From the NCBI GenBank assembly GCA_036172665.1, contig CM069871.1, positions 9,052,001 to 9,116,000 on the forward strand: a stretch of DNA of 64,000 nt. Reading direction: 5' to 3'. The notes under the pieces are model-generated. The model was not told where the DNA came from and ran no database searches. It saw nothing but the letters and a program-made list of their open reading frames with translations. Position numbers and translations under genes: made by a program. Below, piece by piece: positions 25,245-36,385 of the stretch. This DNA is from Prosopocoilus inquinatus. Lineage: Eukaryota > Arthropoda > Insecta > Coleoptera > Lucanidae. Position 1 is the stretch's first letter, and the number at the start of each line of letters is the position of its first letter.

Positions 25245-25250
25245 CTTACC
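25245..25250 (-). promoter_or_regulatory. Splice donor of receptor exon (AG|GTAAG)
   Basis: The minus strand reads TGTTAG|GTAAGAAG with the exon ending at 25250. It interrupts a glycine codon (G|GT) just before TM6, where related receptors continue with an AVV-type TM6 start. Confidence 0.85.
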
Positions 25251-26054
25251 TAACATTTTTAGCACCCTCCTGGATGCCTTACTGTTTTGATGCCTGGTGC
25301 CCATTTTTGGTACGGCGCACGACCCCCTGCTTCCAAAATTTTTGGCGCAATCACCGATCTCCTTCTTCATCATGTTCGTCGAGCTCCTCAGTCTTAGCCC
25401 GATCAACACGTACAACACAGTGATTAGAGTCATGGGGGCGACGAAGAACAAAAACGTCGACACCTCAAAGGAATGTTCGAAGATGGGGTTGACGACGTGG
25501 CACATGACACTTTCGGACTGCCCTTCCATCATGGGCATAACGCCGAATTGCACTGCTTGGGGCACCGCAAAGCAGACGGCGATGATCCAGATTAGCAAAA
25601 TGAGTTTGACGATTCTGGATAGTTTGGCTAGGGTGTGGGATAGAAAGGGGTGGCAGATGGCGACGTAACGTTCCACGGTGAACGCGGTTATGGTTAAGAC
25701 GGTTGCGTTGGCCGACGTTTCGGAACACAACCCCCGGAGCACGCAGAAGGTGTACCCGAAGACGTAGGGGTAGCGCGACCAAATCGAGTACATTTCTTGG
25801 GGGAGGCCAGAAATTAGCAAGAGCAAATCAGAGATGGCGAGGCTAAATAAATAATAGTTGGTTGCGGTGTGCATCGATTTATTTCGCGCGATCACTATGC
25901 ACGTGCTGATGTTGCCGATGAGTCCGGTAAAAAAAATGACGCAATAAATCACAGTTATCGGAATCACTATGTACAGACTGTCACGTCTAGGTCCGAAAAT
26001 TTCTTCCAGGGGCGGCACATCGAACGTACCGTTTTGTTCACTTGTTTCGTCCAT
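25250..26054 (-). CDS. Pyrokinin/CAPA (neuromedin-U-like) GPCR, first coding exon
   Basis: Class A receptor for amidated neuropeptides; insect members signal through G proteins at the plasma membrane. The ATG at 26054 has an in-frame stop upstream (26100-26102) and gives 268 residues before a GTAAG donor (25249-25245), phase 1. Seen: an N-glycosylation site (N8), TM1 about 27-52 with GN 47-48, TM2 66-86 with LAISD (D76), TM3 103-131 with C104 and ERY 129-131 (in place of DRY), TM4 148-168 with W156, ECL2 C185, TM5 199-222 with P207, and a basic intracellular loop 3 to residue 268. Phrases such as MHTATNYYLFSLAISD and SETSANATVLTITAFTVERY are family hallmarks. TM6, TM7 and the tail must lie in later exons. 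Pyrokinin versus CAPA receptor cannot be settled here. Readthrough past 25250 is intron. Confidence 0.93.
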
Positions 26055-26730
26055 TGTTTCCGAAAGGGAAGTAACAACTTCCACCGGATTTAAACTTGTT
26101 TAAAGTAGTTCAGCAGAGTTGGCGCTCCTGATGTTTCGTGCTTGGCAGGAAACTTCAGAGTTTCCCGCTGGATGCGTCGCGACGACACGCGCAAGCAGAA
26201 CTGACGCTTCAACCGGGGCCGCTCATTCATAATCATTCGGTCGCATGCGCTGTTGTAAACATTGTTGTTGTTATTATTATTATTATTTTGGCAATTTACG
26301 GCACTGACCAAAACAAGATTTTTTCCTGTGCGAGAAGGTCAGCCGAACTTGACTTGACTAATTAACCGATTTTAATGAGCGCTTAACTATGGTAATTTAT
26401 GCGAATGAAAATAATTTGACGAAAACACCGGCTTCCACTGTGCGGAAAGAGACCTTATGGAAAAGTTTTTGGGGCCGGCTCTGTCCGAAACCGGAATTTA
26501 ATTGAATAAATTTTAATTACTAATAGTTATGTATGCGAGTGCCGTTACTAATTGCATCAACTTTCATCCTGCAATATATAATTTAATCTAACGCATTATG
26601 GCAACGTGTTTGTTTGTGCCCCTTCGGTTGGTTGTTTGTTTGCGACTAATTAATTAAATAATTAAATCAGTACAAAAAAAGACTGATGCACAAAACATAC
26701 GTAAATTCCGAGTAAATAATTAAAATAATT
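26055..26730 (-). promoter_or_regulatory. Receptor 5' flank / probable 5'UTR
   Basis: The segment 26100-26260 is markedly less AT-rich than its surroundings and contains a TCAGTT initiator-like element on the minus strand (about 26202-26197). No coding or splice evidence extends the gene upstream. A (TTA)n run at 26270-26287 lies further 5'. Promoter assignment is inference. Confidence 0.3.
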
Positions 26731-26909
26731 GAATAATAAGAATAATTTAATACATTAATGAATAAAGTAGAAAAAAAAACGGGACTCGAACCCGCACCGC
26801 ATGGTTTCATGCCAGGTCGCTCTGCTATTACGCTACGACGACGTGCCGGGCGGGTTCGAGCCCCGAGCTTTTCTGCGTTATTCGTTAATGTATTAAACTA
26901 TTATTTTAT
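26731..26909. mobile_element. Foldback element with tRNA-like B boxes, copy 1
   Basis: Inverted ends (left ACATTAATGAATAAAGTAGA, right its near complement ending at ATTATTTTATC) enclose GGGACTCGAACCCGC on the left and GCGGGTTCGAGCCCC on the right. These are outward-facing, pol III B-box-like sequences. An A-box-like TAGCGTAATAGCAGAGC lies on the minus strand within. No acceptor stem or regular anticodon arm can be formed, so it is not a functional tRNA gene. Confidence 0.75.
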
Positions 26910-26931
26910 CCACAATAACACGTTCTTTATA

Positions 26932-28120
26932 CAGGGTGATTCATACTAAGTGTCCGACCCGTTAGGGGCGTATTTACTAAGGTCATGCAAGTCTCAAATT
27001 GCAAAAAAAAAATTATCGGAGACATTCCGACACTCAGTGTCGTTTGTGTCCCAAATGGAAACCGTTTGAGTAGCACCGATGACTATTGGAATGTGATGCG
27101 TAATGTATTTTAAAATCGGGTTGTCCAACTGTTTATGTATTAGAAACTGTGTGACTGTGTCAACAAAAAGTAAATGTTATGTGATGTAACTTACAGTTTT
27201 TGTAACAGATATTCGATGTGACCTTCTTGTTATGCGCCTATTCACACGACTGATAAACAGGCCTCCTATGCACAACCCATCTTAGGGCTAACTTATTAGG
27301 CCAAGTTTAACTTATTATTTAATTTATTATAACTGCAGTTACTTCTCGATGCATATTTTGACTCGCGTACTTGAAATGCAAGATTTTTCTTCTTTACGCG
27401 AGCAAGTCTGCGTGCCAAGTAGCTGCCACCCAAGAGCGTTCAAAAGTTTTGTGTGAATGTAAGCCTAATGAATCACGTGCACCGCCCAGTGATTTGCATT
27501 TTTCTTATCGATTTTTTTTGCTCCAGCAAAAACGCAATTTTCCCAACTATGTTAACGGAATATTCATAAACGGAATGTTTCATTTGTAGTGTTTGATTAA
27601 ACATGATTCGCTTGACTTTAATTCAATTAATTATGTCGCACATAAGCAATTCCAAATACATAAAACACTGAGGTAATACATGCGTTCAACTAAAGGAACC
27701 CTAAAGAGCCGCGGTTGGCGTTAAGTGCACATCATTCAATACTTCATGGGACGAGTAATTTTAAAATGCAGGAATTTCACTAAATTTCTGTGAATTGATA
27801 CCTACTTACATCATAAGAAATCAAGTTCGTCGTTCGCATTATGCAATCTTTCCTCAGAGAGTGGTAAACAAGTCATTTTACGGTTTCAGTTCAAGGTTAA
27901 ATGTTCGTGGTTTGTGTTTTTTTTTCCTCGAAAGTCTATTGCCTTTGTGACGCATTCAGCTATTCCAGTGACCACCAACAAGTTTATATGTTAATTTTTA
28001 ATCCATTTTATCTCAAAAATTACACAAGTTAAACCATCCCATGTCTATAGTTATTTGCTTTGCTTTCTTCAAGAACTTATCTGTGGTTAACGGGTCGGAC
28101 ACTTAATCTGAATCACCCTG
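26932..28120. mobile_element. 1.2-kb TA-flanked MITE (CAGGGTGATTCA ends)
   Basis: The left end CAGGGTGATTCATACTAAGT continues into GTCCGACCCGTTA. The right end is its inverted match (TAACGGGTCGGACACTTAAT, then CTGAATCACCCTG). TA flanks both ends (26930-26931 and 28121-28122). The TIR is about 33 bp with two or three mismatches. The interior has no recognisable transposase; the frame at 27371-27589 is not a known protein. Ends and TA duplication fit the Tc1/mariner-type group, as inference. Confidence 0.85.
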
Positions 28121-28350
28121 TATTTGAAAAAAAAGCAATAATTAAACTTTTAGTACCATTCATAATAAAAAAACGCGTACAGGAAATTCGATGATGTTGA
28201 AATAAAAAAGAAGCTTTTCTTTGACGCATTTATTTATTTATTTATTTATAGTTCGTATAATTTTGTTTTACTAAAAAAAAATAACGATAGACTGTTGAGC
28301 TGATTTATTTACCACATTTAAATACTTAAAATTAATTTATTTAAATGAAT

Positions 28351-28564
28351 TGAATAATAATTTAATACAAGGAGAAACATTAGCGAATAAAGCGGAAAAA
28401 TCTGCCGTCGACGAGACTGGAACCCCCTTCTGGTTTCATGCCATCCCGCTCTACCATTACGCTATAGTGAAGGGCTTAGCATAAAAAAAAACAATGCGGG
28501 TTCGAGTCCCGTTGACGGCGGATTCTTTCTGCTTTGTTCGTTAGTATTTTAGATTATTATTTAT
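28351..28564. mobile_element. Foldback element with tRNA-like B boxes, copy 2
   Basis: Same layout as 26731-26909: left AACATTAGCGAATAAAGCGG, right inverted CTGCTTTGTTCGTTAGTATT. Long arms meet as GCCGTCGACGAGACTGGAAC and its mate GGGTTCGAGTCCCGTTGACG. The minus-strand A box TAGCGTAATGGTAGAGC is better preserved than in copy 1. The anticodon-like arm has only three pairs (TGG/CCA). Confidence 0.75.
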
Positions 28565-28789
28565 CAAAGAGTAACGCAGAGCATGTATTTAAAAAAAAAA
28601 GTTAATACATAATTAAATTTTTAATACTATGTACCTCTGCACTAAATGAAAATAAAAAATATTTTTTTTATGACATAATCTCAAGCTTATTAATTAAGAA
28701 GTAAACAATTTCTAAATAGGTTTGCTTAATTTTTTTCGTTAAATTTTTTTGTTTTTCATTTTCTGTTCTTTTTAATTTTTTTTTAATTT

Positions 28790-30530
28790 TGACTTTAAAT
28801 TTTGCGTTTGGTTGAGCCAGACTGAGATCACTTTAGTTCAAATCCAACCGAAAGTAAACGTTTTTGGGCTCGTTTTTTTCTAGTTTGAAGTTTTAATTAT
28901 TAATTTGAGTTGGGTGGAATTCGGTTGAGTTCGCTTTGTTTTGGTTGAGTTGGCTTCGCCAGTGTTTTCCTTCTTTCTTATTTAGTGCTAACTTTTTTGA
29001 GTTGTAGTTGTTTTTTTGATCTTTATTATTTAATTTCTTGAGTTTCGATTTTAAATCAGGTTTCAATTTTTAAATTTAGGTTGAGTTGGAATTGAATTCG
29101 GTTGAGTTCATTTAGGTTTGCCTTGCTTTGCTTGAGTTGGCTTCGCCAACATTGGCCTTCTTTCTTAATTTGTGTTAACTTTTTTTAAGTTGTAGTGGTT
29201 TGTTTTATCTTTATTTTTTAATTTCTTGAGTTTCGATTTTAAATTTCAGGTTTTAATTTTTAAATTTAGGTTGAGTTACGTTGAATTCATCTAAGTTCGC
29301 TTAGGTTTGCTTTGCTTTGATCGAGTTGGCTTCCCTTGTGTCGGCCCCTGTTTTTTTTATTGTGTATTAAATTTATTGTTGGAATTTGAGTTGTCATTGT
29401 CTTTCAACTTATATTTTTTTAATTTCTTGAGTTTCGATTTTAAATTTCTACGTTGAGTTGGGTTGAATTCGGTTGAGTTCGCGTAGGTTTGCTTTGCATT
29501 GATCGAGTTTACTTCGCCTGTGGTTGACCTTTGGTCCCTTTTTTAATCTTGTGTTATTTTTTTTTTTTTAATTGTAATTGGTTTTTAATCTTTATTTCTT
29601 AAAGAGTGGAAGCGCCTGTGTTGTCTTAGCTCAGTTCAATTATTCCAATCGAATGTAGACTTTCTTTGAATTTAATTCTTTTGAGTTTTAAATTTTAATT
29701 GTTAATCTAAGTTGAATTCGGCTGAATTATGTTCGACTTATGTTTGACTTCGCCTAGTTAGCTTTTGCTTTTTTAATTGTTTTTTACTTATTTAATTTTT
29801 TGAAGTTTTGATTGTTTTTTTACTTACACTATTTAACTTTTTGAATTGGGTTAAATTGAATTTAAATTAGGCAGGAATTCGCTTGGTTTGACTTTGTTTA
29901 GGTTCAACTAGAATTGAATTTTTTATTTTATTTTTTTTTAATTTCTAGCACTTGTTTTATTGAGTTTTAAGTTTTAATTTTTTACTCAGATTGAGTTGAA
30001 TTCGGTCGAGTTGCCTTAGGTTTTCTCTATAAAACAGATTCAGCTTCAATGTTCTTTAATATGGTTGGAACTGTATCTCCTTTTTTATTTTATTGAGTAC
30101 TTAATTTAAGGCTTACTTTTTTTTTGAATTATGATTTTTTGCTTGGATTGGCTTGAGTTGAATTATTCGTCTCGACTGGCATTGCTTAGGTTGGAGTTAA
30201 GCTTGAGTTTGATTAGGTCGAGTTCACTTAGATTTCCTCTATAAAGCAAATTCAGTTTCTGTATTCTTTAATAGATGGCGCTGTATACTCGTTCTTATTT
30301 TATTGAGTGTTTTCAATTTTTGCAATTCTTTGCCTAGGTTAAGTAAGATTTTAAATGCTTGGGTAGGACTCAGGGTTTTTTTATTATTATATTTTTTTGA
30401 ATTATGATTTTTTGCTTGAATTGGCTTCAGTTGAATTCGTTACAACTGGCTTTACTTAGTTTGACGTTAATTCCAACTGAGCTGCGAGTTTTAATTTTTT
30501 CTCAAATTGAATGTTGGCGTGGTTTCAATT
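28790..30530 (+). repeat. ~180-bp tandem array (GTTGAGTTGGGTTGAATTCGG family)
   Basis: GAGTTGGGTKGAATTCGGTTG-like segments followed by TTTGCTTTGMTTGAGTTGGC recur near 28910, 29085, 29270 and 29455, with more diverged copies to 30.5 kb. T-rich spacers contain TTTCTTGAGTTTCGATTTTAA. This is a sister of the GGGTTGACCTTGAG family but mostly lacks the TGACCTTGA core. No gene is seen. Confidence 0.75.
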
Positions 30531-30551
30531 GACCATGATTCAAACAAAAAA

Positions 30552-30665
30552 AATTACAGCGCTTTTGATGTAAATCATTTTTGATTGCAGTGGATTCCTC
30601 GAGTATCCTCGTGCAGCTGTATTAGCCCTATTTAGAGCTTCGTCACAGAAGCGATCGCAGGATGA
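30552..30665 (-). repeat. Decayed ribozyme-element copy C
   Basis: The minus strand shows the same order as copies A and B (CTCGAGG block, stem II AGCTC/GGGCT). The core has lost a base (CTGTGACGA for CTGCTGACGA) and the GAAA has become AATA. It is presumably inactive. Confidence 0.65.
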
Positions 30666-30689
30666 CGCCACTTAAACTTAAAAAGAATA

Positions 30690-31995
30690 TATATATATCA
30701 AAACATGAACATGAAATTTTTGCGAAGAAAAAAGTAAATATGCAGACACATGTCAAAAAAAAGTAATTACAAAAATATTTAACAAAAGAAGAAGGAAAAA
30801 GCAAATAATATGTGAAACAATCGATTTTTTGACAACTCATTACAAAATTGACAAACAAAAACAAACGAGATATTGTACTTCTGAAGAACTGAAATAAATT
30901 TAAAAAAAAATGAATACACGTCAGGAAGAAACTGTAAAAAATTAAAATGAAAGAAGAGCGGATTTCTGGAAATAAAAATCAAATATGTAATAAAAATAAT
31001 AGATTTTTGACAACTCGAGAATTTTTGACAATAAGAATAAACAAAGAAAAAAAGTAACAAAAGGAAAACAAATTTTTGAAAAGGAAAAAGCAAATATGTA
31101 AAGCAAGATAGATCCGCTTGTACTGTGGCTATGGTTAATAAAGTTATTATTATTATTTGGAAACTCATATTAAAAAAACAATAACAAATGAAAGAATGAC
31201 AATAGAAGAACGAATTTGTCGAGAGGGAGAAAGCAAATACGTAAAACAATAGTTTTTTGGCAAGCTCACGAAAAAGGTGACGAACAAAAACAAACGAAGA
31301 AGTTTCGTCTGGAGTACTTAAAAAAACAAACAACAAAATGTCAAGACGTCAAAAATTAAAAAAAATGTATAACAATAGATGACTAGAAGAATTACCAACA
31401 ATGCAAAAGCAAACATAGACTTTTGGCAACACATAGAAAGACAAAAACTGTTCAAAAAACATAAAAAGCAATCGAAAGTATAAAAAACGAGGAGAGACGA
31501 AAGAATTTCCGAAAAGGAGAAAGGAAAAAAGCAAATGTGCAAATAAAAGATTTTTGACACCTCATGAAAAAGTTGACGAGCAAAAAACAAAGGGTAGACG
31601 TGACTTAAAAAACTTAATTAAATAATAGAAAAAATTGAGTGCACATCAAAAACTGATACATAACAAAAGGTTTCATTGCGAAAAAGAAGAAGCAATTTTG
31701 TAAAGAAAAAACAGATTTTTTTTAAAACACGTAATATAGTAGACGACCAAAAACAAAAACAAACAAACAGCAATGACAACTTATTAAAGATATAATACAT
31801 TAAAAAAGTTGACAAAAAAAAACAAAGCAAATGTAAAATTGATGAAGACGAATGGGTCATAGTGTACCGACCTCAAAAACAAAAAAAAAAAAACTGCAAT
31901 GACAACTTATCAAAGATAAAATACATTAAAAAAGTTGACAAAAAAACAAAGCAAATGCAAAATAGACGAAGACGAATGGGTCACCGGTGTACCGA

Positions 31996-32000
<5 letters not shown>
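30690..32000. repeat. A-rich diverged tandem repeats
   Basis: Diverged units contain TTTTTGACAACTCATGAAAA and GACGAACAAAAACAAACGA. A clear duplication lies at the end: 31768-31875 and 31893-31999 share AATACATTAAAAAAGTTGAC and GAAGACGAATGGGTCA. The minus-strand frames across here are F/L-rich composition artefacts. A TTAATAAAGTTATTATTATT LINE-tail-like fragment occurs near 31135. Confidence 0.7.
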
Positions 32001-32003
<3 letters not shown>

Positions 32004-32051
<48 letters not shown>

Positions 32052-32052
32052 G
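32004..32052. repeat. Compound (CT)n(CA)n microsatellite
   Basis: A CT run to about 32032 is directly followed by a CA run to 32052. Confidence 0.95.
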
Positions 32053-33640
32053 CAATGAAATGTCGACATATTTAAAAGCTGTGTCTAACGAATAAACATT
32101 TACGCAAACCATAACTTTCAAGAGACACCAAAAAAAAAAAAACACTACTTTAATAAATTAATATTAATATTTTTCCCGAAACAAAAAATTTATTTTATAA
32201 TTCTATGTAATTTTACCGGCACAAGTGATTATTTTAATGATCTTATAAATACTCATAAAAGAACGTGCACTAATATGTTTACACGTTTACGTTAATAGAT
32301 GTTTAAAGAAACCGAACCTGTCAACGCTAAGATCAATTTATTGCGAAACATAATAATTTAAAAGTACATACACACACGCATATGTTAACATAAAAAAAGC
32401 AATATTTTGATCATCACATGAGATGATTTATGGAATCGTAAAATTAAGAGCATTTTTAAAAAAAGAAAAAGTAAAATGGTTTAATAGACTAAAATAATTA
32501 TTAAGACTATTGCGTACGGAGAATACTGAAAATGATTCTCCCAACCCAAATGACTATGTGACTGTCGTCTACGGAGAATCATTAAGAATTATCTCCGAGT
32601 GGAATTCTTGAATTTTATTTGGGTATATTTAAGCAATAACTTATTAAATATATTTTGTCTGATTTAATCAGAATCACCCTCGTAGTTCTCTCTTATTGCA
32701 GAGTTGCTCTTAAATTAAATTTTCCAACTCAAAACACAAATGCACTTTTAACTCCAATCTTTTATCCACCTGTTTTAATTCTTTCGTGTTAGCCACCACG
32801 TTAAACATGATTAAAAACTTTTCCGATACAACCTGATAAGACTTTTTCGCCGTCCTCCGCATCCGTTCAAAATTCGATTACGGCCGACGCTTTTCAACCG
32901 ACGCGACGCCCGATTTCCGACGTTTTCATTTTCGTTTTTGCGTCCGGAATTAATTTCGACGAGTTTCATTTTAGCTTAAACAACTGGTGCTCTGTGTGAT
33001 GACGCGACGGGGGATTTTCATTTCGAATGTTTGGCAAGGAAGCACCGGCTCGCCTCGTCTTTATCGGCGCAAAATTAGATTCTTCAAACAGTAATAAGTA
33101 CGAGAATTAAATTTAATTAAATTAAAAATGAAGTGATGAAATTAGGTGCACATACATTTCATAGAATTTTTGATTAGTATATTCTCCTCGCCAAATCCCC
33201 ATTCCCTTTTCTTTCAAGAAGAAACTGTCAAACCCATTATCGAAACGTCGACATTCAATTTGTCTGCATGCAAAAATAATTTAGAAATACGCTTTTTATG
33301 ATAATTAATAAATTCAATTTAATTCAGTTCAATTTCATGAAGTGTCCGTGCAAAAATAATTGCGTGTTTTATAATAAAAATATTTAATTAACTTAACTTT
33401 GCGGTGTAAGAGTGTGAAATGATTGAAACTGTTTTGAATTTCCCGCGCCTGCATCTATTAATGCACAGATTTTTGCGAAAAGTTTGGACATTTAAATTAA
33501 ATAATCATTAAAAAGTCACTAGAAGCAGACAATGAAAGAACTAAAAATTTCACTAGAAACAAGTTTCGATAAATTAAATTGCACCTTTTTGTACGAAAGA
33601 AAGTAAAAAATTGTAGATATTTACAGTTTCCTGTAATTTT
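32053..33640. other. AT-rich DNA with a GC-moderate patch
   Basis: No gene seen. The stretch 32840-33060 (for example CCGACGCGACGCCCGATTTC) is less AT-rich and could be regulatory. A lone TE end like that of 26932-28120 (CAGAATCACCCT) occurs at about 32668. Confidence 0.5.
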
Positions 33641-34192
33641 TTTTTTGTCATCAAAGTGGTACTGTTTAAATATGACTTCAGAGATTCTACAAAAGTTTTG
33701 AGCTCGTCAAACATCTGAAAGCTTTCAAAATTTTCAAGTGTCACCTTGTGAAGTCGTATTAAAAAAAAGTATTATTACAGGAAACTGTAACTGTTTTCTA
33801 TTTTTTTGTTTTCGACTGTACCTTGTTGAATATTTTTTAAATTACAATTCGCTAAAGAAAAGTAAAAATGAATTTGTTTTTTTTTACTTTTCTTTACCAA
33901 CCTCATTACGGAGATTTTTACGAAACTTACAATTTTCTACTTAAGGATTGGTAGCACTGGTTTCAGAAAAAAAAAACCTGTTAAAATAAGTAAAGAAAAC
34001 CGGCCACAGTTTTTGTCAAAAACATAGGTACTCGTAAACAGAAGACGATCGATTATTTAGGAAATTCGAGAAACAAATATTGTTGATAAAGAAGTTTGCG
34101 ATTTTTATGCTTGGCTTAAACAGTTTATTGCAAAACGACAGAATGTATAATGCTTAATAATTTAATTAGTTTAGTTTCAAATAAAATGAAAC

Positions 34193-34387
34193 TGGGTATT
34201 TGGGTATTGCTGTCATTGGCTTTCGAAACTTATTGATTATCCTCAATCACGTGATCGATAATAATCAATAGGAAATACCCAATGTAGCAGCAGTCCCCAA
34301 ATACCCAATGTTTCAAGCAGGAAAAGCAGCTTTATTGGTTACTGTTGATCACGTGATTAATGAAAACCAATAGCAGCAATTCTGAAA
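34193..34387. repeat. Foldback pair with ATCACGTGAT centres
   Basis: Two adjacent hairpin-forming segments, each holding ATCACGTGAT (about 34247 and 34350), lie among CCAAATACCCAATG-type repeats and their inverses. It resembles a small MITE. Confidence 0.6.
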
Positions 34388-36129
34388 CGCACAATCTTCC
34401 AGTAGTTTTAGAATGTTCGCAGAAAGCGCCATCTGCTGTACTCTTGTGGAACAATTCGCGCGTGCGATTCACTTTTGATTGGCCCGAGTTTATTCCGTCA
34501 ATAATCGTTACTTGCTTTAAAAAAGGATTTTAAAAAGCATAAAAAAAGACTCCAGAAGCGCCATCTGTCCATAAACTTCCAATTGTTTTATTCGCTTTAA
34601 AAAAAATATATAAAAAGCATAAAAAAGTAAAAAAGGGACTCCAGAAACGCCATCTGTTGTGCACTTCGGGAACAATTCGCGCGTGCAATATTTATTCTGA
34701 CAGTTTGGGTCGCGACGTCGCGTCATCGGCGCCCAAGTTTAAATCTAAATTTTTTTGTTTGTTTTTTCAAAGAATTTTTGATAAGGAAAATTTTCCTAAT
34801 TTTTGAAGTATTCAAATAAAAAATCAATGTATTTTCACAAATCACAAAACAGGACGCAAGGCATCCGCCGGACAAATAAATCTCGAAGTTCTAAACCAAT
34901 TGGAATCTAACCCTTTTTTTTTCATTACGTCACATTGTGGTTGTTTCAAGATATTTTTTCTTCTCTTCGATCGCATAACTGCAAAGACACACTTGGGCTT
35001 TTTATTTTTTTTACGATAAATAATAAATTTGCAGCTCCATCTGTTAAGAGACGGACGAAGCACATCGCGAAGAAATAATTAAATTTTCTTTTAATTCGTT
35101 GCCATTCCCGAACTTCAATAGATTTTTAACGTTTGACTTTAGCGTCAATTTTTTTTTTCAAATTGAATTCGATACTTGTGAATTCCTTTAGAAAAGAGTG
35201 TCGTCATCTGTCACACAATAACGATATTAATTTGATTTTCGTTTTTTCTTTTCTTTTTTAGTCAATTATTAATTTTTTTAAAAAGTTAAAATTAATTTTT
35301 TTTTAATCGTTAAAAACGACATTAATTTTGCGCAGTTAATTTGGTTTTCGTTTTTTCTTTTATTCTTTAGTCAATTATTGATTTTTTAAAAAAGTTAAAA
35401 TATTTTTTTTTTTTTTTGATAATTCACAAAAAGAAATATAGAATTCCAACCGAATTTCGGCGAAGAGAAATGTTTTTGACGTTTGACTTTAGCGTCAATT
35501 ATTTCTTTTCTTTTTAAATTGAATTCAATTGCGAATTTCACTTAGAAAAAAGAGCGTTGCCATCTATTGAATAATAACGAAATTAATTCTGCACAGTTAT
35601 TTTGATTTTCGTTTTTCCTTTTCTTCTTTAGCGAATTATTAATTAAAAAAAAGTTTTCCGGTTGCGGTCGGAAAGTGCAGCGCCATCTTTAGTAAAACAG
35701 GATCTAGCGTCAAAATCACTAAATTGGCAACATTGACGGCACGAGTATTGTTAGTAAAGAAGAAGAAGGTAAAGAAGAACTCGTTTTATTATTTTTGGTA
35801 AATATCACTAAATAATTATCTACTTAAGCGTGTTAGGATTGGCAGCACTGTCTCCGGAATTATAAAATTAACGTTTTTAGAAAGAAAAAAAAACGAAAGT
35901 AAACTGGTCTTAGTTTTTGGTCAAGAACCTAAGCAAAAGACGATCGATTGCTTTTAACGAAATCGAAAAACAAATATTGTTGATAAAGAAGGTCGCGATT
36001 GTTAAGCTTGGCGAACGTAAATACCCTAGATAGATCATCCCAACCAAGAGAAAACCACGGAGTCAATTCAAAAGTCAACTGTGATAATAATCATTTGTTT
36101 GAAGAGGTTATGTTCTCCATGCGGTTGCG

Positions 36130-36385
36130 CCGGTTACGGTTGCAGCGTAAGAATTAAACAAAAACAACGTAATCGTTCTGCATCAAAAGCTAATTTATTG
36201 TGTAACATGACCGGTTTTGGTAAATAATTAGTATTATCCAGTGCCTAATTAGTGAGCTGCTCCTGCTCACTTGCTCGGTTAATTAGACACTTGATAAAGC
36301 TAATTATATAGCGAAACCGGTCATGCCACACAACAAATTACGTTTCGATGCAGAACGACGCCGTTGTTATTGTTTAATCATTTGT
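36130..36385. repeat. Foldback element, ~250 bp
   Basis: Left arm TTAAACAAAAACAACG, then CGTTCTGCATC and ATGACCGGTTTTGG. The right arm is its inverse (CGAAACCGGTCATG, GATGCAGAACG, TTATTGTTTAAT). The centre has a second inverted repeat (CTAATTAGTGAGC and GCTCACTTGCTCGGTTAATTAG). No ORF. Confidence 0.75.

Noticed and set aside
25140..25249. Extension of the receptor frame to a stop at 25140
   Set aside because: Sequence after the GTAAG donor is intron and satellite repeat; the encoded tail resembles no GPCR TM6.
25297..25668. 123-codon plus-strand frame opposite the receptor
   Set aside because: Antisense shadow of the receptor exon.
25465..25782. 105-codon minus-strand frame overlapping the receptor exon
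   Set aside because: Out-of-frame shadow of the GPCR coding sequence; the receptor frame explains the conservation.
26055..26084. Upstream start at 26084 for the receptor
   Set aside because: That codon is GTG; the first ATG in frame is at 26054 and a stop lies in frame upstream at 26100-26102.
26775..26840. A functional tRNA gene on the minus strand
   Set aside because: A and B box-like sequences are present, but no acceptor stem and no proper five-pair anticodon stem can be formed.
30643..31860. Hydrophobic minus-strand frames up to 185 codons resembling membrane proteins
   Set aside because: Arise from A-rich plus-strand repeats (F/L/S/C-rich in translation) with no conserved motif.
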